Below, in pieces: positions 1-4,958 of a DNA stretch of 7,111 bases. Under the pieces are notes generated by a model, which did not search any database, was not told where the DNA came from, and worked only from the letters and a program-made list of their open reading frames with translations. Each line of letters begins with the position of its first letter. The stretch's first letter is position 1. Where the stretch lies: NCBI GenBank assembly GCA_964440605.1, contig CAYTSW010000138.1:1-7111 (forward strand), given 5' to 3'. The DNA comes from CAYTSW01 sp964440605 (GTDB taxonomy: Bacteria > Planctomycetota > Phycisphaerae > Phycisphaerales > UBA1924). The translations under genes and the position numbers were made by a program.

Positions 1-1362
1 CTTGAGCATCTTCTTGGGCCGCGTGAACGCCTCGGACAGGAAGAGCACGTCCGGGTGCTCGGCCCGGATCGCGTGGATCACCCACCGCCAGAAGCCGAAG
101 CTCTTGGTGTGCGGGTTGTCGACGCGGAAGATGCGCACGCCTTTGGCGATCCAGAACTCGAAGACGCTCTTGAGCTCGGCCCAAAGCTCCCGCCACGCCT
201 CGCACTCGAAGTTGAGCGGATAGATGTCCTGGTACTTCTTGGGCGGGTTCTCGGCGTATTGAATCGAGCCGTCCGGGCGATGCCGGAACCACTCGGGGTG
301 CTCGCTCACCCATGGGTGATCGGGCGAGCACTGAAAGGCGATGTCCAGCGCGATCTCGATGCCCTTCGCGCTCGCTGCCTTCACGAGCGCCTCAAAGTCC
401 TTCATCGACCCAAGCTCGGCGTGGATCGCCTTGTGCCCGCCGTCCCCCGCTCCGGAGGAGTTCCCAATCGCCCACGGGCTGCCCGGATCGTTCGGCCCGG
501 CTTCGGGCGCGTTGTTCGGGCCCTTGCGCTTCGTCGTGCCGATCGGGTGGATCGGCGGCAGGTACAGCACGTCGAAGCCCATCTCCTGGACGTAGTCCAG
601 CCTCTCGATGACGTCCTTGAACGTACCGTGCCGCTTCGGGTCGGGCGAGGCCGAGCGCGGGAAGAGTTCGTACCACGCGCTGAAGAGCGCCTTCTCGCGA
701 TCGACCCACATCGGGTAGACGTTCGAGCGCACGGCGTGCCGGCGCGGGCACGCCTCCCACATATCGCACGCGACCTCTTCCTCCAGCGCCCGCTGCCCGC
801 GTTCGCGTTGCGGCGACTTCGTATCCACGAGGTGCTCGGCCAACGCCGTGAGGCTTTTCTTCAGGAGCGGCGTGGCGCCCTCGGAGTAATCGAGCACGAT
901 CGCGGCGCCGATCTGGAGGTCGGTCTCGATCTCCTGGTTCGCCTCCAGCCGCCGCACGAGATCGTGCGCCCACGAGAGGAAGGGATCGACCCACGCCTCG
1001 ACCTGGTACTCCCAGGCGCCCATCGCGTCGGGCGTGAAGGAGCCCAGCCAGGTGTCGTTGTGCGACTCGCGCAAGCGCGCGCTCTGCCACTCGCGTGCGC
1101 CGACGCGTCGCCATCGCAGTTCAACGCCCAGACGGTCGTGCGAATCCGCGAAAGCGTCGACCTCCACGCGCACCGGCTCGCCCACCACCCGCTTGATCTC
1201 GACCGCCCCGCGTTCCACGTTGGGGCGCACGTCGTCGATCACGGCGCGCGACTGGCCCGACGTGTCGCCTCCCGGCAACTCGGTGCGCGGCTTGCGTTCC
1301 CGCAAGCTGGAGGCTGATGTCTTCTTCTTCGTCGTCTTGGTTTTCTTCCGTTGCGTAGGCAC
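1..1362 (-). CDS. glgE: GlgE, alpha-1,4-glucan:maltose-1-phosphate maltosyltransferase (GH13), 3' end outside window
   Basis: Transfers maltose from alpha-maltose 1-phosphate to the non-reducing end of alpha-1,4-glucans in the cytoplasm, the last step of the trehalose/maltose-1-phosphate route to glycogen-like glucan. The minus-strand frame stays open for 454 codons to the left edge; the family is usually about 650-700 residues, so roughly the last third is missing. After a Lys/Thr-rich tail (residues about 4-15) comes the N-terminal beta domain (VIDDVRPNVERG, IKRVVGEPV). The GH13 barrel follows with YELFPRS, LYLPPIHPIG, RKGPNN, GSPWAIG and ALDIAFQCSPDHPW. The maltose-phosphate loop NPPKKYQDIYP begins at Asn372. 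FRVDNPHTK carries the nucleophile Asp415 and SEAFTRP the acid/base Glu444; their spacing of 29 equals that recalled for Streptomyces GlgE (Asp394/Glu423). I chose GTG at 1362 because no in-frame ATG occurs before residue 114, inside the conserved N-domain. It is divergent from the glycosidase gene. Family assignment is firm; the start is moderately sure. Confidence 0.96.
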   Translation of the reverse strand, partial: MPTQRKKTKTTKKKTSASSLRERKPRTELPGGDTSGQSRAVIDDVRPNVERGAVEIKRVVGEPVRVEVDAFADSHDRLGVELRWRRVGAREWQSARLRESHNDTWLGSFTPDAMGAWEYQVEAWVDPFLSWAHDLVRRLEANQEIETDLQIGAAIVLDYSEGATPLLKKSLTALAEHLVDTKSPQRERGQRALEEEVACDMWEACPRRHAVRSNVYPMWVDREKALFSAWYELFPRSASPDPKRHGTFKDVIERLDYVQEMGFDVLYLPPIHPIGTTKRKGPNNAPEAGPNDPGSPWAIGNSSGAGDGGHKAIHAELGSMKDFEALVKAASAKGIEIALDIAFQCSPDHPWVSEHPEWFRHRPDGSIQYAENPPKKYQDIYPLNFECEAWRELWAELKSVFEFWIAKGVRIFRVDNPHTKSFGFWRWVIHAIRAEHPDVLFLSEAFTRPKKMLK

Positions 1363-1368
1363 GAAGCG

Positions 1369-1401
1369 ATAATAGCAGACGGCGTGCGCAGATCGTGTCA
1401 A
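1369..1401 (-). promoter_or_regulatory. Candidate glgE promoter (extended -10, leaderless geometry)
   Basis: Read on the minus strand, TGC-TATTAT (the hexamer at 1374-1369) is a good extended -10 element. A perfect TTGACA lies at 1401-1396, but the spacer is 21 bases, too long for a standard -35/-10 pair, so the extended -10 may be doing most of the work. A start site six or seven bases after the -10 would fall on or next to the GTG at 1362, giving a leaderless or nearly leaderless message. No Shine-Dalgarno sequence is seen before the GTG. Pattern only; no expression evidence. Confidence 0.4.
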
Positions 1402-1503
1402 TCTCCGCCGATCGATGGCGCGCGTGAACAATGGCTCACGCGTCGACCCTAGTCTCGCGGCGAAACGTGCGGTGCATTCGCCGCCACCGACCGAGTGCAC
1501 GAA

Positions 1504-3198
1504 ATGACCAACGCGACCGAACACAAGCCGGGCTTCTGGAACGCGTTGCGGCGCGCGCTCGGCGTCGTGCGCCGGCGCACCTCCACCGCCGGGCGCGTCG
1601 CGGGCAGGCTGTCGGCCGTGAGTCGCTATGCGTTCGACCTCGTGCTCTGGTCGCGCATCGCCGCTCGCCCCAGCGAACTTGCCCAGCGATCGCGCGCCAT
1701 GCGCAAGCGCGGCATCAACCTCCCCGCACCCGCCCTCTTCGTCCTCGACACGACCGACCGCGCCCGGGTCTGGCAGGAGGCGTTCGAAGAGGCCTACCGC
1801 CTGCTGATGGCCAACCTCCAGGTCGCCGACCTCATCTCCGCTCGCCGGTACGCAAGGCCCTCGCCCGCGTTCCAAGGCGTGTACCTCTGGGACTCGGCCT
1901 TCATCGCGCAGATCTGGAAGTGGTGGGATCCCGACGTCGCGAGCGATGTCTGCCTCGCCGTCGTTGATCAGGCCGACGAAGCCGGGCGTCTGCCGCACGT
2001 GACGGCCCACTTCGTCGAATCGGCGTTCACGCAGCCGCCGCTGATCGCCTGGTCGCTGTGGAAGCTGCACGAGTGGCGACGCGACAAGGCCGCACGCCGG
2101 GCACTCGCCTACGCCTGGCCGCGGCTCTGCGCCTACAGCCGGTGGATGGATGGCCACCGCCGGCTCGACAACGGCCTGTACTTCTGGAAGCACCCCTACG
2201 AGAGCGGCGTCGAGAACGCGCCGCGTTTCAGTTCGCGCGACGAGCGAAGGCTGGAGGACACTACCGTCCTCGCGGCGCCCGACCTCTCGTCGTACGTGGT
2301 CCTGCAGAACGAAGCGTTGGCAGCGATCGCCGACGTATTGGGCCACAGCAACGAGACCCGCTCCTTCGCGGCCCGCGCCGACGAGCTGCGTGCGACCATC
2401 GACGAACACCTCTGGCACGAGGGCGACGAGCTGTACTACGACCTGAACGTGCGCACCAACACGCACGTCCGCAGCGCGACCATCGCTTCGCTCATGCCGC
2501 TGTGGGCCGGCGCAGCAACGGGCGACCGCGCCGCCCGACTCGCCGAACACGCCATCGATCCCGACCGCTTCGGCACGACCATCCCCCTGCCATCGGTCGC
2601 GCGCAACGATCCGGACTTCAGCAAGGACATGTGGCGCGGCTCGGTCTGGGTCAACACCGCTTACGCCGTCATCCTCGGACTCGAACGCGCGGGCTTCGTC
2701 GACCACGCCGCCGAGCTCGCCCACCGCCTGGTCGACGGCGTCTTCCAGACCCACGCCAACACCCACCGCGTCTTCGAGTTCTACGACCCGCTGCGATTCG
2801 ACATCAGCGAGCTACACCGCAAGAAGGGCAACCGCTGGAAGCACTTCACCCTCGGCTCCAAACCCCGCGGCGAGTTCGTCGGCTGGTCCGGGCTCGTCAA
2901 CACACTCGTCATCGAACACCTGGCTGGCCTTACGCGCATCGACGGTCATTGGACCATCCGACCTCGCCTCGCCGAAGCCTTCCGCGGCAGCGGCGTCCTC
3001 CTGCGACTGCCCGCGCTGGGCTGGACCGTCGAGGTCGAACGCCTGGCGAACGGCGCGCACCGCGGCGTCATCCGCACGCCCGCGGGCGTGCGCCGCTTCA
3101 CGCTCGAGCGTGGCCGGAGCGCACGCATCGACGAACTCACCCTCGAACCCACGCCCGAACACGGGCACACGGAGAAGCCCAACCATGCGCGTGTGTGA
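1504..3198 (+). CDS. Trehalase/GH63-like (alpha/alpha)6-barrel glycosidase
   Basis: Likely an inverting glycoside hydrolase of clan GH-G (GH63 mannosylglycerate/glucosylglycerate hydrolases, GH37 trehalases); the substrate cannot be read from sequence. The protein is 564 residues from ATG 1504. GTG 1495 is an alternative start, and an in-frame stop at 1450 excludes anything much longer. A basic N-terminus without signal peptide or membrane segment suggests a cytoplasmic enzyme. Barrel motifs in order: GVYLWDSAF (Asp130), the acid-loop equivalent HPYESGVENAPRF (Glu237), KDMWRGSVWVNTAY (Trp377, Arg378), VFEFYDP (Glu425, candidate general base) and GEFVGWSGLVNT (Trp461). The last 100 residues look like a beta-rich C-terminal cap. 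Oddity: related enzymes usually have Asp where Glu237 stands. The stop lies 14 bases inside the next gene, so it forms an operon with the GT4. No clear ribosome site precedes the start. Other possibilities are a GDE_C-like amylo-alpha-1,6-glucosidase or a trehalase homologue; the fold is surer than the activity. Confidence 0.82.
   Translation: MTNATEHKPGFWNALRRALGVVRRRTSTAGRVAGRLSAVSRYAFDLVLWSRIAARPSELAQRSRAMRKRGINLPAPALFVLDTTDRARVWQEAFEEAYRLLMANLQVADLISARRYARPSPAFQGVYLWDSAFIAQIWKWWDPDVASDVCLAVVDQADEAGRLPHVTAHFVESAFTQPPLIAWSLWKLHEWRRDKAARRALAYAWPRLCAYSRWMDGHRRLDNGLYFWKHPYESGVENAPRFSSRDERRLEDTTVLAAPDLSSYVVLQNEALAAIADVLGHSNETRSFAARADELRATIDEHLWHEGDELYYDLNVRTNTHVRSATIASLMPLWAGAATGDRAARLAEHAIDPDRFGTTIPLPSVARNDPDFSKDMWRGSVWVNTAYAVILGLERAGFVDHAAELAHRLVDGVFQTHANTHRVFEFYDPLRFDISELHRKKGNRWKHFTLGSKPRGEFVGWSGLVNTLVIEHLAGLTRIDGHWTIRPRLAEAFRGSGVLLRLPALGWTVEVERLANGAHRGVIRTPAGVRRFTLERGRSARIDELTLEPTPEHGHTEKPNHARV
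3171..3177 (+). promoter_or_regulatory. Ribosome binding site of the GT4 gene
   Basis: GGAGAAG lies seven bases before ATG 3185 and inside the last codons of the glycosidase gene. It is the clearest Shine-Dalgarno sequence in the window. It decides the GT4 start in favour of 3185 over upstream in-frame codons, and it agrees with the conserved N-terminal strand beginning MRVCDLT. Confidence 0.7.
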
Positions 3199-4408
3199 CC
3201 TCACCATGGCCTACAGCGCGACCAGCGGCGGCATCCGCACCTACATCGACCGCAAACGCCGCTTCCTGCTCGAAGAGACCGACCGCGAACATGTCCTCAT
3301 CATCCCCGGCGAGGAGGACGCCACCGAACACGAAGGGCGCGCGCAGACACGCTGGATCAAGAGCCCGCCCTCGGGCCACGGCACGTACCGGCTGCTCTGG
3401 CGGCCCGACAAGGTCTTCGATGCGCTCGAGGAAGCCGAGCCGGACGTCATCGAACTCGGCACGTTCTTTGTCTGCCCATGGCCAGCCTTCCGCTACAGCG
3501 CCCGCCGACGCGAGCAGGGCCGCCCCTGCCCCGTCGTCGGCTACTTTCACACCGACCTCGCAAACGCCTACATCCAGACCCCCGTGGAGCACGGCGTGAC
3601 CGACTGGGTCTCCTCCGTCAGCGACACCTTGGCCGAGCTTGGCGTCAAGCTTGCCGAAGCGATGGGCGCCGGAGCCGAAAAGTACTTTGGCTCCATCTTC
3701 GAGCGATGCGACGCCATGCTCGCTGCCTCCCAGGGCCAGGCCGACCGACTCAGCGACTACGGCATCCACGACCCCCACATCATCCCGCTGGGCGTCGACA
3801 CCGAGACGTTCGACCCTAGCCGCCGCTTGGCTCAGACGCGCGCCGATCTCGGCGTGCCCGACAAAGCTCCGCTCTTCGCCTACGCGGGACGCATGGACGA
3901 GGAGAAACACGTCGAAACGCTCGTCGACGCCTTCGAGCTCATCCGGCGGGAACTCCCCGACGCCCACCTCGTCCTCATCGGCGACGGCCCGCTGCTCGAA
4001 CCCGTCCGCGAGCGCGGCGGCAGCATCGGCAACCTCCACGCCCTCGGCTACATCGCCGACAAGGACCGCGTCGCCGAACTGCTCGCCGCCGCCGATGTGT
4101 ATCTGACCGCCGGCCCGCACGAGACCTTCGGCCTCTCGGTCATCGAGGCGCAGGCCAGCGGCTTACCCATCGTCGGCGTCGAAGCCGGTGCCCTGCCCGA
4201 GCGCGTCGTCGAGGGCACGGGTTTGCTCTGCTCCGTGGACGACCCTCAGGCCATGGCCCGGGCGGCGCGCGAGGCTCTCGACCAGCGTGATGCGATGGGC
4301 GCCGCGGCCCGCGAGCACGCGGTCGCCAACTTCGGGTGGTCGGCTTCGCTCGGCCGGCTTCTGCGGCTATACGAACGCCTCCTGAGCTCCCCATCTCGGG
4401 CGAAATGA
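3185..4408 (+). CDS. GT4-family (GT-B fold) retaining glycosyltransferase
   Basis: Transfers a sugar from a nucleotide-sugar donor with retention of configuration; donor and acceptor are unknown. The protein is 407 residues, normal for the family, with two Rossmann domains. The N-terminal domain has the glycine loop SGGIRTY (Gly15-Gly16), an acceptor-side histidine in GYFHTD (His122) and the linker motif IPLGVDTETF. The C-terminal donor domain has AGRMDEEKHVETLVDAF, with Arg236 and Lys241 as expected diphosphate contacts, then VLIGDGP and the E-x7-E signature HETFGLSVIE (Glu313, Glu321), followed by ASGLPIV. No signal peptide or membrane helix is visible, so it is cytoplasmic or peripheral. 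It overlaps the glycosidase gene by 14 bases with its own ribosome site, so translational coupling is likely. The partner hydrolase and the nearby glgE suggest work on a small glycoside or a glucan rather than on cell-surface polysaccharide, but lipid glycosylation remains possible. Fold and family are firm. Confidence 0.93.
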   Translation: MRVCDLTMAYSATSGGIRTYIDRKRRFLLEETDREHVLIIPGEEDATEHEGRAQTRWIKSPPSGHGTYRLLWRPDKVFDALEEAEPDVIELGTFFVCPWPAFRYSARRREQGRPCPVVGYFHTDLANAYIQTPVEHGVTDWVSSVSDTLAELGVKLAEAMGAGAEKYFGSIFERCDAMLAASQGQADRLSDYGIHDPHIIPLGVDTETFDPSRRLAQTRADLGVPDKAPLFAYAGRMDEEKHVETLVDAFELIRRELPDAHLVLIGDGPLLEPVRERGGSIGNLHALGYIADKDRVAELLAAADVYLTAGPHETFGLSVIEAQASGLPIVGVEAGALPERVVEGTGLLCSVDDPQAMARAAREALDQRDAMGAAAREHAVANFGWSASLGRLLRLYERLLSSPSRAK

Positions 4409-4428
4409 AACTGAAGGCCGCCCGACCC

Positions 4429-4474
4429 CCTCGCCGATAAGGGTGGTCCGCCGACGACGCCGATCCCGGCGAGG
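4429..4474. other. Inverted repeat after the GT4 gene
   Basis: CCTCGCCG at 4429-4436 is complementary to CGGCGAGG at 4467-4474, an 8-base-pair stem with a 30-base loop, 20 bases after the GT4 stop. There is no T-run on the plus strand, so it is not a textbook terminator. It could stabilise the 3' end of the GT4 message or be coincidental in GC-rich DNA. Confidence 0.3.
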
Positions 4475-4477
4475 TGC

Positions 4478-4520
4478 ATAGAAAGAAAGCCCCCGAGCGG
4501 CGGTGGGAACCGCTCGGGGG
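4478..4520 (-). terminator. Rho-independent terminator facing nrdJ
   Basis: CCCCCGAGCGG (4490-4500) and CCGCTCGGGGG (4510-4520) form a perfect 11-base-pair stem with a 9-base loop. On the minus strand the stem is followed by CTTTCTTTCTATGC, a T-rich tail. The plus strand has no T-run after the stem, so the orientation is minus. It would end transcripts arriving from nrdJ or from an RNA gene lying between 4521 and 4958. Confidence 0.75.
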
Positions 4521-4530
4521 AGGCAAGAGT

Positions 4531-4575
4531 GGCGCGACCGGTGGTGGTCCCCGTTGCAGGGACCGAGGTCGCGCC
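4531..4575. other. Two-tier stem-loop
   Basis: An outer 9-base-pair stem, GGCGCGACC (4531-4539) with GGTCGCGCC (4567-4575), encloses an inner 6-base-pair stem, GGTCCC (4546-4551) with GGGACC (4559-4564), capped by a 7-base loop. The internal loop is asymmetric: six bases on one side and two on the other. Both stems are perfect. This nested arrangement looks more like a structured RNA element than a simple terminator. Strand of transcription is unknown. Confidence 0.5.
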
Positions 4576-4593
4576 GGGTGGTGGTCAAGGCCC

Positions 4594-4625
4594 GGGCGGG
4601 GCCGTGGTGGGCCCCGTCGGGCGGG
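4594..4625 (+). other. Putative G-quadruplex / alternative hairpins
   Basis: Five G-tracts on the plus strand (4594-4596, 4598-4601, 4609-4611, 4619-4621, 4623-4625) are separated by loops of 1, 7, 7 and 1 bases, meeting the G3+N1-7 pattern. The same bases can instead form a 7-base-pair hairpin, CGGGGCC (4597-4603) with GGCCCCG (4610-4616), and a small hairpin, CGGGC (4618-4622) with GCCCG (4627-4631). The structures are mutually exclusive. Confidence 0.4.
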
Positions 4626-4897
4626 TGCCCGTCGCCGTTGTGGGATGACGGCGTCGGGCGGGCGGAAGAGAGTCAGCCGGGTTGTCGTGCGGTGGTGCGT
4701 GGTGCTCGCGTCGGAACCCGTGGCGAAAGTCGCCGCGTCCCGGAACGAGCGGTGTCGGGCTGTGTGCGCCCCGTCGGCCTGCGGCGGCGCACGCGGCGGC
4801 GGCTCCGTCCGCCCGCCGGCCCTTCACGTCCTGTCACGACTCCCAGACTCCTTCCGCCAAGGTGGTCAACCATCGCTGCCTGTCCGTCAGCACGTCC

Positions 4898-4925
4898 GCG
4901 GATCGCACGGGCGCCGGCGATCCGC
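4898..4925. other. Strong hairpin just downstream of nrdJ
   Basis: GCGGATCGC (4898-4906) pairs perfectly with GCGATCCGC (4917-4925), a 9-base-pair stem with a 10-base loop, beginning 33 bases beyond the nrdJ stop codon. No T-run follows on either strand, so it is not a classical intrinsic terminator. It could be a 3'-end stabiliser or a U-less terminator of the nrdJ message. Confidence 0.45.
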
Positions 4926-4958
4926 GCCGACGACCCCGATGGCGCACCGCGTCGGGCA

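Larger units (their letters stand above)
4409..4958. other. 550-base convergent intergenic region, no convincing gene, rich in inverted repeats
   Basis: This gap separates the plus-strand GT4 stop from the minus-strand nrdJ stop. Open frames exist on both strands, but they encode Arg/Pro/Gly-rich strings with no recognisable motif, as expected by chance in GC-rich DNA. I looked for signatures of tmRNA, RNase P RNA, SRP RNA and a cobalamin riboswitch and saw none. It does contain several perfect inverted repeats (described separately), a terminator facing nrdJ and a G-tract cluster. A 10-base direct repeat GGTGGTGGTC occurs at 4540-4549 and 4577-4586. Confidence 0.7.

Noticed and set aside
392..1124. 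Minus-strand open frames within glgE (240 and 87 codons)
   Set aside because: These are other reading frames of glgE. The true frame is open from 1362 to the left edge and carries all catalytic motifs.
55..1317. 420-codon open frame on the plus strand
   Set aside because: It is antisense to the clearly recognisable glgE and encodes an Arg/Leu/Val-rich string without motifs, typical of the shadow frame of a GC-rich gene.
1425..1452. Possible plus-strand promoter for the glycosidase (TGAACA, 16 bases, CCCTAG)
   Set aside because: The -10 element is poor and GC-rich, so the match is no better than chance in this region.
2058..3599. 513-codon open frame on the plus strand crossing the glycosidase/GT4 junction
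   Set aside because: Its translation is mostly Arg, Pro, Ala and His with no domain, while two genuine families are encoded in the other frames over the same DNA.
3137..4120. 327-codon open frame on the minus strand
   Set aside because: Antisense shadow of the GT4 gene. The Gly/Ala/Val/Asp-rich composition mirrors the codon bias of the real gene.
4585..4873. Small minus-strand open frames (about 66 and 80 codons) after nrdJ
   Set aside because: Composition is low-complexity Arg/Pro/Thr with no recognisable family and no clear ribosome site. A real small protein cannot be excluded but is not supported.
4409..4958. Cobalamin riboswitch, tmRNA, RNase P RNA or SRP RNA in the gap
   Set aside because: The expected conserved core sequences of these RNAs are not visible on either strand. 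A riboswitch for nrdJ would lie upstream of its start, outside the window.
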